Of a stretch of DNA of 64,000 nt, positions 1 to 7,445 are shown piece after piece. The stretch's first letter is position 1. Each line of letters begins with the position of its first letter. The stretch is from Rhodomicrobium sp. R_RK_3 (lineage in GTDB: Bacteria; Pseudomonadota; Alphaproteobacteria; Rhizobiales; Rhodomicrobiaceae), in assembly GCF_002198715.1 (NCBI RefSeq), contig NZ_MWLK01000001.1, positions 62,001-126,000 of the forward strand, in the 5' to 3' direction. A program made the position numbers and the translations under genes. The notes below the pieces were generated by a model, which saw only the letters and a list, made by a program, of their open reading frames with translations, was not told the DNA's origin and did not search any database.

Positions 1-423
1 CAGGCGCGCAATGCCTTCAGGATTTGCGAGACATTTCTGACATCGGAGGTGCTGACCAAAAGCCACGGCAATGTGCGGCGGGCGCTGCCGCTGCTGCGCC
101 AATATGACGACCTCGCCCCGCTTCTCAGTCAGGCGGAATGGGCGGCCCTGAAGAACGATCTGTTGATCTCGGTCAATTACCTGGACGCCGCGGCCAAGCT
201 GATCAATTCCAAGACCGTCGATACCGGCATATCCGAACATTGCCTCAAGTCGTTCATGGAAGGCTATGCCCAGATCATCAAGAAACACGGCAAGCCCAAG
301 CAGGACGGGTTCTGCCCGCAAGACGCGCTGATTTGCGATCTGCAGCAATTCGACCAGCTCGCGCAATTCGTGAAGGAGCATGAACCCAAGCCGCCGGCAA
401 GGGTCGCCAAGAAGGGCGAATGA
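1..423 (+). CDS. Partial hypothetical protein (3' end only)
   Basis: The reading frame is open from the first base of the window, so the 5' end lies upstream and only the last 140 codons are visible. A GTG at 49 could serve as a start, but the frame continues upstream of it without a stop, so I treat the gene as truncated by the window edge. The product is soluble and mixed alpha in character, with two cysteines in the C-terminal third and a basic, proline-containing tail. I recognise no family or motif. The next gene starts about 100 bases downstream on the same strand. The function is unknown. Confidence 0.55.
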   Translation, partial: QARNAFRICETFLTSEVLTKSHGNVRRALPLLRQYDDLAPLLSQAEWAALKNDLLISVNYLDAAAKLINSKTVDTGISEHCLKSFMEGYAQIIKKHGKPKQDGFCPQDALICDLQQFDQLAQFVKEHEPKPPARVAKKGE

Positions 424-519
424 GGCGCGCTGGCTTCCGCGTGAAGGGGGATGTGTTCGTCGCGATTGCTCCATATGATGCTACGGCGACCGCTCAACGC
501 CCACACGCGAAGCTGACCC

Positions 520-1056
520 ATGCTCACCCTGACCCTTTTCCGCCACGCCAAATCGAGCTGGGCGGAGCCGTCGATGCCCGATTTCGACCGCCCGCTCGCC
601 CCGCGCGGCGAAGAGGCCGCGCCCCGCATGGGCGCATTCCTCGCCGGGCGCGGCCTCGTCCCCGATCTCATCCTCTGCTCGACCGCGCGGCGCACCCGCG
701 AAACCCACGATCTGGCTTTCGCCGCCCTGCCCCGCCCGGAAACGCAATTCCTCGACGCCATCTACCATGCCACCGTCCCGGCCCTCCTCGCCATCATCCG
801 CGCCGCGCCCGCCGACACCCGCCACCTCATGCTGATCGGCCATAATCCGGGCCTCCAGGCCCTGGCGCTGAAGCTGATCGGCGGCGGCGATCCCGATGGC
901 CGGCGCGAAATTGCCCACAAATTTCCCTCGGCCGCCATCGCCGCGATGAGCTTCGACGCGGCGGGCTGGTCCGCCGTCCAGCCGGGCGGCGGGCACCTCC
1001 TGTTTTTCATGGCGCCAAGGCAGCTTCCGGCGCCCTTGAGCGGAAGCCGCTCATAA
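520..1056 (+). CDS. SixA-like histidine phosphatase
   Basis: This is a 178-residue protein of the histidine phosphatase (phosphoglycerate mutase-like) superfamily. The signature RHA is at residues 8-10 in LFRHAKSSW, with R8 and H9 as the catalytic pair. A second arginine motif RRTRETHD is near residue 57, and the second catalytic histidine is H108 in LIGHNPG. The LFRHAKS start and short length fit the SixA branch, whose E. coli member dephosphorylates phosphohistidine. The substrate here cannot be told from sequence. No signal peptide is visible. It stands alone upstream of trpG with a gap of about 70 bases. Confidence 0.85.
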   Translation: MLTLTLFRHAKSSWAEPSMPDFDRPLAPRGEEAAPRMGAFLAGRGLVPDLILCSTARRTRETHDLAFAALPRPETQFLDAIYHATVPALLAIIRAAPADTRHLMLIGHNPGLQALALKLIGGGDPDGRREIAHKFPSAAIAAMSFDAAGWSAVQPGGGHLLFFMAPRQLPAPLSGSRS

Positions 1057-1124
1057 TTCCTGCGCTTTCCTCTGGACGCCCGCGCCTAATTTTGCTGTTC
1101 TCTCCGGCACGGCGGAGGCGAGTT

Positions 1125-1772
1125 ATGATCACGCTCATCGATAATTACGACAGCTTTACCTACAACCTCGTTCACTATCTCGGCGATCTGGGCGTGGCCT
1201 GCCGCGTTTATCGCAATGACAAGATCTCGGCCGAGGCCGTGCTGGCCGAGGAGCCGCGCGCCATCGTGCTCTCGCCCGGCCCCTGTTCGCCCGTCGAAGC
1301 CGGAATCTGCCTCGAGCTGATCGAGAAAAACGACGGCCGGGTGCCGCTACTCGGCGTGTGCCTCGGCCATCAGGCCATCGGCCATGCCTATGGCGGCAAG
1401 GTCATCCGTGCGCCCAAGCTGATGCACGGCAAGGTCTCGACCATCTACAATTCCAGTGAGGGCATCTTCCAGGGCCTGCCGACCGAATTCGGCGCCACCC
1501 GCTATCACTCGCTGCTGGTCGAGGAAAAGTCCCTGCCCTCCTCGCTGCGCATCACCGCCAGCACTTCGGACGGGCTCATCATGGCGCTGCAGCACCGCAG
1601 CCAGCCGGTCTTCGGCGTGCAGTTCCACCCGGAAAGCATCGCCTCCTCCTATGGCCACGCCATGCTGGCGAATTTCCTGCGCATGGCCCGCATCAACTGG
1701 CGCCCGATCAAGGAAAACCTCGATCTGCCGCGCACCGTCATGACCGGCACCTCGCCGGAGGCGATGCGATGA
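1125..1772 (+). CDS. trpG: Anthranilate synthase component II (glutamine amidotransferase)
   Basis: This 215-residue class I glutamine amidotransferase supplies ammonia to TrpE for anthranilate synthesis, and related PabA enzymes do the same for p-aminobenzoate. It starts with the typical MITLIDNYDSFT. The nucleophile is C79 in GVCLGHQ, and the rest of the triad is H169 and E171 in FHPES. The ATG at 1125 is chosen because GGAGGCG lies just upstream and it gives the conserved N-terminus; the frame is open 11 codons further. Its last four bases overlap trpD (ATGA). Dual use by TrpE and PabB is possible because trpE is not in the window. Confidence 0.95.
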   Translation: MITLIDNYDSFTYNLVHYLGDLGVACRVYRNDKISAEAVLAEEPRAIVLSPGPCSPVEAGICLELIEKNDGRVPLLGVCLGHQAIGHAYGGKVIRAPKLMHGKVSTIYNSSEGIFQGLPTEFGATRYHSLLVEEKSLPSSLRITASTSDGLIMALQHRSQPVFGVQFHPESIASSYGHAMLANFLRMARINWRPIKENLDLPRTVMTGTSPEAMR

Positions 1773-2800
1773 CCACCGACGACGCGGCCGCCCGCTTCCG
1801 GCCGCATTTCGAGACGGTCGCATCCGGCGGCCGTTTGAGCGAGGAGGACGCCGCCAGCGCCTTCGACGCCATCATGGAAGGCGGCGTGCCGGAAATGCAG
1901 CTCGCGGGCTTCCTGGTCGCCATGCGCGCGCGCGGCGAGACGGTGGACGAGATCGCGGGCGCGGTGCGCTCGATGCGCGGCAAGATGCGCAAGATCGCCG
2001 GTCCTGCCGGCGCCATCGACGTGGTCGGCACCGGCGGCGACGCCAAGGGCACCTTCAACGTCTCGACCGCCACCTCCTTCGTCGTGGCGGGCCTCGGTGT
2101 GCCCGTCGCCAAGCACGGCAACCGGGCGGTGTCGTCCCGGTCCGGCGCCGCCGATGTGCTCGAACATCTCGGCATCAACCTCGCCATGACGCCGGAGGAA
2201 GCCGAGCGCAGGCTTGCCGAAACCGGCATCGCCTTCCTGTTCGCGCCGACCTATCATTCCGCCATGCGCCACGCCGCGCCCGTGCGCGCCGGCCTGAAGC
2301 TGCGCACCATCTTCAACCTGCTCGGGCCGCTGTCCAATCCCGCCGGCACCAAGCGCCAGCTCATCGGCGTCTTCTCGGAAGTCTGGATCGAGCCGCTGGC
2401 CGAAGTGATGCGGCGCCTTGGCGCGGAACATGTCTGGGTCATGCATGGCGCGGACGGGCTGGACGAGCTGTCCACCACCGGCGTCTCGAAGGTCGTCGAG
2501 CTGAAGGACGGCAAGCTGCGCCAATTCGAGGTGACGCCGGAACAGGCTGGTCTCGCCCGGGTTACGCTGGAAGGACTGATCTGCGGCGCCCCCGCCGAAA
2601 GCGCGGCCTCGATCCTGGCCTTGCTCGACGGGCAGAAAGGGCCGTTCCGCGACATCGTCCTGCTCAACGCCGCGGCGGCTTTGATCGTCGCCGGCAAGGC
2701 TGAAAGCTTGGCCGAGGGCGCCGAACTGGCCGCCGCCTCCATCGACGAGGGCAAGGCGGCGGCGGCGCTCAAGCGGCTGATCGCGCGAGGCAAGACGTAA
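1769..2800 (+). CDS. trpD: Anthranilate phosphoribosyltransferase
   Basis: This 343-residue enzyme transfers the phosphoribosyl group of PRPP to anthranilate, the second step of tryptophan synthesis. The PRPP-binding glycine-rich loop GTGGD is at residues 87-91 and the conserved [12 protein letters not shown] is at 115-126. Length and motifs are those of a complete TrpD, with no TrpG fusion. It overlaps trpG by 4 bp and is followed 4 bp later by trpC, so the three are co-transcribed and probably translationally coupled. Confidence 0.96.
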   Translation: MTTDDAAARFRPHFETVASGGRLSEEDAASAFDAIMEGGVPEMQLAGFLVAMRARGETVDEIAGAVRSMRGKMRKIAGPAGAIDVVGTGGDAKGTFNVSTATSFVVAGLGVPVAKHGNRAVSSRSGAADVLEHLGINLAMTPEEAERRLAETGIAFLFAPTYHSAMRHAAPVRAGLKLRTIFNLLGPLSNPAGTKRQLIGVFSEVWIEPLAEVMRRLGAEHVWVMHGADGLDELSTTGVSKVVELKDGKLRQFEVTPEQAGLARVTLEGLICGAPAESAASILALLDGQKGPFRDIVLLNAAAALIVAGKAESLAEGAELAAASIDEGKAAAALKRLIARGKT

Positions 2801-2804
2801 CCTC

Positions 2805-3644
2805 ATGACGACAATCCTGGCACAGATCGCCCGCTACAAGCGCGAGGAAATCGCGGCGGCCAAGGCCAAGATCCCGCTCGCCGAGATCGAGCGGATGGCC
2901 GGGGATGCCCCCAATGTCCGCCCCTTCGCCGCCACCGTAATGGCCTGTGCCGAGGAAGGCCGCTACGCCCTCATCGCCGAAATCAAGAAAGCCAGCCCCT
3001 CGCGCGGCCTGATCCGCGAGGATTTCGACCCGGCCTCGCTCGCGTTGGCCTATGCCGCGGGCGGCGCGGCCTGTCTCTCGGTCCTGACCGACGGCCCCTC
3101 CTTCCACGGCGATGACGAGCATCTGCTCGCCGCCCGCGAAGTCTGCGCCCTCCCCGTGCTGCGCAAGGATTTCATGCTCGACCCCTATCAGGTGCCGCAA
3201 TCGCGCGCGCTCGGGGCCGATTGCATCCTCATCATCATGGCCGCCGTCGACGATTTCCTCGCCATGGAACTGGCCGGCGCGGCGAACGCCTGGGGCATGG
3301 ATGTGCTCGCCGAAGTCCACAATGAGGACGAGCTGGACCGCGCGCTCAGCCTTCCCACCTCCTTGATCGGCATTAACAATCGCGACCTGAAGACTTTTGA
3401 GACCTCGCTCGGCGTCACCGAAAGGCTGATGCCGCTGATCCCGCGCGGCCGCCTCACCGTCAGCGAAAGCGGCATCTTCACCCATGCCGACATCCAGCGT
3501 CTCGCCGGAGCCGGCGCGCACGCCTTCTTGGTCGGCGAAAGCCTGATGCGCCAGCCCGATGTCGCGGGCGCGACGCGTCTGCTGCTGGCCGGCGAAGGCG
3601 CGCCCAAAACCTCGCCCGCAGCCTATCGCGAGGCGTCAGCGTGA
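2805..3644 (+). CDS. trpC: Indole-3-glycerol phosphate synthase
   Basis: This 279-residue TIM-barrel enzyme closes the indole ring of CdRP in tryptophan synthesis. It shows [10 protein letters not shown] at residues 59-68 (catalytic lysine loop), the barrel strand motif [17 protein letters not shown] and SESGI. It is a monofunctional TrpC with no PRAI (TrpF) domain. It lies 4 bp after trpD and overlaps moaC by 4 bp (GTGA). This links tryptophan and molybdenum cofactor genes in one transcript, an arrangement familiar from Rhizobiales. Confidence 0.96.
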   Translation: MTTILAQIARYKREEIAAAKAKIPLAEIERMAGDAPNVRPFAATVMACAEEGRYALIAEIKKASPSRGLIREDFDPASLALAYAAGGAACLSVLTDGPSFHGDDEHLLAAREVCALPVLRKDFMLDPYQVPQSRALGADCILIIMAAVDDFLAMELAGAANAWGMDVLAEVHNEDELDRALSLPTSLIGINNRDLKTFETSLGVTERLMPLIPRGRLTVSESGIFTHADIQRLAGAGAHAFLVGESLMRQPDVAGATRLLLAGEGAPKTSPAAYREASA

Positions 3645-4126
3645 CCTCCAGCCTCTCCCATATCAACGAGCGGGGCGAGGCGAACATGGTCGATGTCTCG
3701 GACAAGGCCGTCACCGCCCGCTCCGCCATCGCCGAGGGTTTCGTGGTGATGCAGCCGGAAACGCTGGCGCTGATCCGCGAAGGTGCCGCCGCCAAGGGCG
3801 ACGTGCTGGCGACCGCCCGCATCGCCGGCATCATGGCCGCCAAGCGCACCCACGAGCTGATCCCGCTCTGCCATCCGCTCGCCATCACCAAGGTCACGGT
3901 CGATTTCGAGGAAACCGCGACGCCTCCGGGCCTGCGTGTCGAAGCGCTGGTCAAGGTCAGCGGCCAGACCGGCGTCGAAATGGAAGCGCTGACGGCTGTT
4001 TCGGTCGCCTGCCTGACCATCTACGACATGCTGAAAGCCGCCGACAAGGCGATGCATTTCGAAGGCATCCGCGTCATCGAGAAATCCGGCGGCCGCTCCG
4101 GCACATACAAGGCCAAGGGGCGCTAA
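3641..4126 (+). CDS. moaC: Cyclic pyranopterin monophosphate synthase
   Basis: This 161-residue protein converts the MoaA product into cyclic pyranopterin monophosphate in molybdenum cofactor synthesis. The family motifs are LCHPL, the long conserved helix beginning [10 protein letters not shown], and the C-terminal [10 protein letters not shown]. The GTG start at 3641 overlaps the trpC stop (GTGA), which favours coupled translation. A later ATG at 3686 (MVDVS) would also give a full domain, so the first 15 residues are uncertain. moeA follows after a single base. Confidence 0.95.
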   Translation: MTSSLSHINERGEANMVDVSDKAVTARSAIAEGFVVMQPETLALIREGAAAKGDVLATARIAGIMAAKRTHELIPLCHPLAITKVTVDFEETATPPGLRVEALVKVSGQTGVEMEALTAVSVACLTIYDMLKAADKAMHFEGIRVIEKSGGRSGTYKAKGR

Positions 4127-4127
4127 C

Positions 4128-5315
4128 ATGCTGTCCGTCGCCGAAGCCCTGGCGCTGGTCGTCGCGGAGGCGAATCCGCTCCCCGCTGAAGACGTGCCGC
4201 TCGCCGAAGCCCATGAGCGCGTTCTGGCCGAAGATCTCGCCGCGCGCCTGACCCAGCCGCCCTTCCGCTCCTCCGCCATGGACGGCTACGCCGCCCGGCA
4301 AGCCGACCTCACCGCCCTGCCCGCGCGCCTGCGCCTGATCGGCGAATCCGCCGCCGGGCACCCGTTCCACGGCCAGGTCGGGCCCGGCGAGACCGTACGC
4401 ATCTTCACCGGCGCGGAAGTCCCCGACGGCGCGGATTACATCATCATCCAGGAAAATGTCAGCGCTCTCGGCGGCAGCGTCGACATCCATGAGCTGAGCA
4501 GCGGCGAGTCGATCCGCGCCGAAGGCAGCGATTTCAGCCTGGGGCAAGTGCTGCTGCGCGCCGGAAAGCGCCTGTCCGCGCGCGATCTGATGCTCGCCGC
4601 GCAAATGAACCACGCCGTGCTGCCGCTGCGTCGGCGTCCGAGGGTCGCCATCCTCGCCTCGGGCGACGAGCTGGTCCGCCCCGGCGAGACGCCCGGCGCG
4701 GGCCAGATCATTTCCTCGATCCCCTATGCGCTCGCCGCCATGCTGCGCAAGGCCGGAGCCGACCCCATCCCGCTCGGCATCGCCCGCGACACCCAGCAAA
4801 GCCTTGCCGAGCACATCGCCGCCGCCGGAGACGCCGACATCCTCGTCACCATCGGCGGCGCCTCGGTCGGCGACCATGACCTCGTGCGCGGCGCGCTGGA
4901 GAGCGCGGGCTACGGCATCGCTTTCCACAAGGTCGCCATCCGCCCCGGCAAGCCGCTGATGTCGGGCGCGCGCGGGCGCCAGCGCGTCATCGGCCTGCCC
5001 GGAAACCCCGTTTCGGCGGCGGTCTGCGCCCAGATCTTCCTGTTGCCGCTGATCGCTGCCCTGCTGGGCGAAAACCCGATCTCGCCCACGCCGGCCGAGT
5101 TGCCGCTCGCCGCGCCCCTCCCCGAAAACGGCCCGCGCCAGCATTATATGCGCGCCCGTTACGTCTCCCGCCTTGCCGAGAGCGCCGTCGAAGCGCTCGG
5201 CCAGCAGGACAGCGCGCTCGTCGCGACGCTTGCCGCCGCCGATTGCCTGATCGTGCGGCCGCCCTTCGCGCCCGCCGCGCATGCAGGTGATTTCGTACAG
5301 GTCCTGCCGCTTTAA
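4128..5315 (+). CDS. moeA: Molybdopterin molybdenumtransferase
   Basis: This 395-residue protein inserts molybdate into adenylylated molybdopterin, the last step of molybdenum cofactor synthesis. Domain order is typical: N-terminal segment with SSAMDGYA, domain with FTGAEVPDGAD, MoCF-like domain with ASGDELVRPGE and TIGGASVGDHD, then the C-terminal beta-barrel domain with GLPGNPVSA at the junction. It follows moaC with a 1-base gap. Both genes fit the presence of a molybdopterin-fold protein at 44.9 kb, although no direct link is shown. Confidence 0.95.
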   Translation: MLSVAEALALVVAEANPLPAEDVPLAEAHERVLAEDLAARLTQPPFRSSAMDGYAARQADLTALPARLRLIGESAAGHPFHGQVGPGETVRIFTGAEVPDGADYIIIQENVSALGGSVDIHELSSGESIRAEGSDFSLGQVLLRAGKRLSARDLMLAAQMNHAVLPLRRRPRVAILASGDELVRPGETPGAGQIISSIPYALAAMLRKAGADPIPLGIARDTQQSLAEHIAAAGDADILVTIGGASVGDHDLVRGALESAGYGIAFHKVAIRPGKPLMSGARGRQRVIGLPGNPVSAAVCAQIFLLPLIAALLGENPISPTPAELPLAAPLPENGPRQHYMRARYVSRLAESAVEALGQQDSALVATLAAADCLIVRPPFAPAAHAGDFVQVLPL

Positions 5316-5373
5316 CCGATGGAAAATCTCTCCTGCTGTAAAAAGCGTCAAAGCGGCCCTCGAATCGCTTGCG

Positions 5374-5388
5374 GAACACAACTAGAAC
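5374..5388. promoter_or_regulatory. LexA operator (SOS box) of lexA
   Basis: The sequence reads GAAC-ACAACTA-GAAC, which is the reverse complement of the alphaproteobacterial LexA box GTTC-N7-GTTC. It lies 80 bases before the lexA start, where autoregulation is expected. A degenerate second site, GTTC-CTGCTTT-GTAC, sits at 5399-5413 with one base off in the second half. Confidence 0.85.
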
Positions 5389-5467
5389 AAGTATAGATGT
5401 TCCTGCTTTGTACAACCGGGTCTTGAGGGCGGCCGCATCGCCCCGCCGTCCCCTTCGAGGAACCATA

Positions 5468-6169
5468 ATGCTCACGCCCAAGCAGAAAGAGCTTCTCCTC
5501 TTCATCAATGAGCGGCTGAAGGAATCCGGGGTGCCGCCCTCCTATGATGAAATGAAGGAAGCGCTCGATCTGCGCTCCAAATCGGGCATCCACCGGCTGA
5601 TCACCGCCCTCGAGGAGCGCGGCTTCATCCGCCGCCTGCCCCACCGGGCAAGAGCGCTGGAGATCATCAAGCTGCCGGAAATGGCGCAATCCAGCTTCAA
5701 ACCGGCCGCCAGCCGGGGCTTTTCGCCATCGGTCATCGAGGGCAGCGGGCGGCGAGGGTTTAGCGAGGATCCCGACGGCGGCGGCTATGCCTCGGGCGTG
5801 CCCGTGATGGGCCGAATCGCGGCGGGCGTGCCGCGCTCGGCCATCGAGAATCACAGCCATACCATCAACGTCCCCGAGGACATCCTCTCCCCCGGAGAGC
5901 ATTTCGCGCTTGAGGTGAAAGGCGATTCGATGATCGACGCCGGCATCCTCGACGGCGACACCGTCGTCATCAAGAAAACCGACACCGCCACCAATGGCGA
6001 CATCGTCGTCGCCCTGGTCGACGAGGAGGAGGCGACCTTGAAGCGCTTCCGCCGCAAGGGCCAGTCCGTGGCGCTGGAAGCCGCCAACCCCGCCTACGAG
6101 ACCCGCATCTTCGGCCCCGACCGCATCCGCATCCAGGGCAAACTGGTCGGCCTGCTGCGCCGCTACTGA
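5468..6169 (+). CDS. lexA: SOS repressor LexA
   Basis: This 233-residue protein is the SOS-response repressor with self-cleaving S24 peptidase fold. The N-terminal winged helix (about 1-65) has the usual [13 protein letters not shown] start. The cleavage bond is A119-G120 in GRIAAGV, the catalytic serine is S154 in GDSMIDAGI and the lysine is K192. The ATG at 5468 is chosen for this conserved start although the frame opens at 5369. A LexA box lies at 5374-5388, so the gene is autoregulated. Its 3' end has been duplicated downstream and has decayed (see 6170-7445). Confidence 0.97.
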   Translation: MLTPKQKELLLFINERLKESGVPPSYDEMKEALDLRSKSGIHRLITALEERGFIRRLPHRARALEIIKLPEMAQSSFKPAASRGFSPSVIEGSGRRGFSEDPDGGGYASGVPVMGRIAAGVPRSAIENHSHTINVPEDILSPGEHFALEVKGDSMIDAGILDGDTVVIKKTDTATNGDIVVALVDEEEATLKRFRRKGQSVALEAANPAYETRIFGPDRIRIQGKLVGLLRRY

Positions 6170-6187
6170 GCGGCGTGCCCGCCCCAG

Positions 6188-6256
6188 CCGTCGTCCCGGC
6201 GCCGCAAAGCGGCGAGCCGGGATCCAATGGCCGATCCGCGAGCACTGCCGAAGCGA
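6188..6256. repeat. R1 element, truncated copy
   Basis: This matches the left half of the R1 family (CCGTCGTCCCGG, then GCGGCGAGCCGGGA and CCGATCCGCGAGC). The right half, with the CCGGGGCGACGG end, is missing. It begins 18 bases after the lexA stop codon. Confidence 0.75.
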
Positions 6257-6290
6257 TGAACCAAGAGCTTGAAAAGATTAACCGTTTCGA

Positions 6291-6392
6291 AATCCCCGCG
6301 AAGGCGGGGATCCAGTATTCACAAACTCGAAATTGGCTTTCTGCCAAACCGCTTACGTTGCGGCGTACTGGATCCCCGCCTTCGCGGGGATT
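6291..6392. repeat. R2 element with perfect 27-bp inverted ends
   Basis: The ends at 6291-6317 and 6366-6392 are perfect inverted repeats of 27 bp, built around GGATCC and CCCCGC...GCGGGG. A 48-bp non-palindromic centre separates them. On RNA this would form one long hairpin, and it sits 121 bases after lexA. Confidence 0.85.
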
Positions 6393-6471
6393 TCGTTTTT
6401 AGCAATTGGCAGCTCGATCCAATCTCCCATCGGGTCCCGGGTCTGACGGCACGGATGGATGCCACGCCGCG

Positions 6472-6545
6472 GATCGGCCCCGAAGGCCACCCCCCGCATC
6501 CGGGAGACAAACCGGTCGCCCCGCCGCGCCGCTACCGAAACGGCG
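6472..6545 (+). pseudogene. Decayed copy of the lexA 3' end (copy B)
   Basis: In the lexA frame this reads I-G-P-E ... G-D-K-P-V ... R-R-Y, aligned with the LexA C-terminus F-G-P-D ... [11 protein letters not shown], but the stop codon is lost (CGA in place of TGA). It leads directly into R1 at 6559, as the real lexA end leads into R1 at 6188. There is no start codon or complete domain, so it is a relic. Confidence 0.6.
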
Positions 6546-6558
6546 TTGCCCGCCCCGG

Positions 6559-6669
6559 CCGTCGTCCCGGACGCCGCGAAGCGGCGAGCCGGGACCCATT
6601 GGCTGATCCGCGCATGCTGCGGCAAGCGGCGATGCGAGTGGGCCCCGGCTCTGACGGCCGGGGCGACGG
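6559..6669. repeat. R1 element (complete)
   Basis: Complete R1 copy of 111 bp. It starts CCGTCGTCCCGG and ends CCGGGGCGACGG, with internal GCGGCGAGCCGGGA and GTGGGCCCCGGC. The ends are near-perfect inverted repeats. It is nearly identical to the copy at 7021-7131. Confidence 0.85.
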
Positions 6670-6747
6670 ATGAGGCGGAGGTTGTGCCCAAATTGGGCAG
6701 CCACCGCGAGGCCGATGCAACTTGCGGAAACGCCCCAGCTTTTTGTC

Positions 6748-6847
6748 ATCCCCGCGAGGCGTGGATCCAGTAAAGGACAAAGTTGATGTCGGGCAAAGCC
6801 TTGCCATGAATGCTGCGGCGGACTGGAGCCCCGCATTCGCGGGGATT
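6748..6847. repeat. R2 element, degenerate ends
   Basis: R2 family copy whose inverted ends carry several mismatches (GAGGCGTGGATCCAG on the left, GACTGGAGCCCCGC on the right). Its centre is almost the same as that of the copy at 7209-7305. Confidence 0.75.
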
Positions 6848-6942
6848 TCGTCTTAGCAATGGGGGCCATCAAATCTCACCCCAATCGGGCAGGCCCCGGT
6901 GCTGACGGCGAAGGCGAATCACGGCGGATGCCCCGCCGCCGA

Positions 6943-7009
6943 TCGGCCCCGCCTGCACCTGCATCCAGGGCAGGCCGGTCGGCCTGCCGCCCCGCTACTG
7001 AGACGGCGT
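6943..7009 (+). pseudogene. Decayed copy of the lexA 3' end (copy C)
   Basis: Read in the lexA frame this gives I-G-P-A-C-T-C-I-Q-G-R-P-V-G-L-P-P-R-Y-stop. The true LexA end is [19 protein letters not shown]-stop. Base identity continues past the stop codon into the following R1 element. It has no start and no upstream domain, so it is a fragment left by tandem duplication. Confidence 0.75.
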
Positions 7010-7020
7010 GCCCGCCCCGG

Positions 7021-7131
7021 CCGTCGTCCCGGACGCCGCGAAGCGGCGAGCCGGGACCCATTGGCTGATCCGCGAGCGCTGCGGCAAGCGGTGATGCGAG
7101 TGGGCCCCGGCTCTGACGGCCGGGGCGACGG
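7021..7131. repeat. R1 element (complete)
   Basis: Complete 111-bp R1 copy, nearly identical to 6559-6669 and inside the longer direct duplication. Ends are CCGTCGTCCCGG and CCGGGGCGACGG. Confidence 0.85.
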
Positions 7132-7208
7132 ATGAGGCGGAGGTTGTGCCGAAGTGGGCAGCCACCGCGAGGCCGATGCAACTTGCGGAAACGCCCCAGC
7201 TTTTTGTC

Positions 7209-7305
7209 ATCCCCGCGAGGCGGGGATCCAGTAAAGGGCAAAGTTGATGTCGGGCAATGCCTTGCCATGAATGCTGCTGAGTACTGGATCCCCGCTTTCG
7301 CGGAA
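7209..7305. repeat. R2 element, right end eroded
   Basis: R2 family copy with a good left end (CCCCGCGAGGCGGGG) and a right end that breaks off after CCCCGCTTTCGCGG. The centre matches 6748-6847. Confidence 0.75.
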
Positions 7306-7445
7306 TCGACGACTGTGGGGTCGGCAACGCGCCTTCCGACCTTCCGGCGCTGTATGAAGCGCTTCCACTTTCCGGGCCACGCCCTATCCGCGCCGCGTGC
7401 AGCGTTTCCGCGCCGTTGGGCTCGCCTCCCCTCAGCCGGCACCCA

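Larger units (their letters stand above)
6170..7445. other. Gene-free 1.28 kb region made of tandem repeat units
   Basis: I see no credible gene in this stretch. It consists of three units in series, each made of a lexA 3'-end-like segment, an R1 palindromic element and an R2 palindromic element. The first unit uses the real lexA end plus a truncated R1 at 6188-6256. The other two are degenerate copies. Several open frames here are by-products of the GC-rich repeats. A roughly 285 bp stretch near 6540-6825 is repeated almost unchanged near 7002-7290. Confidence 0.8.
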
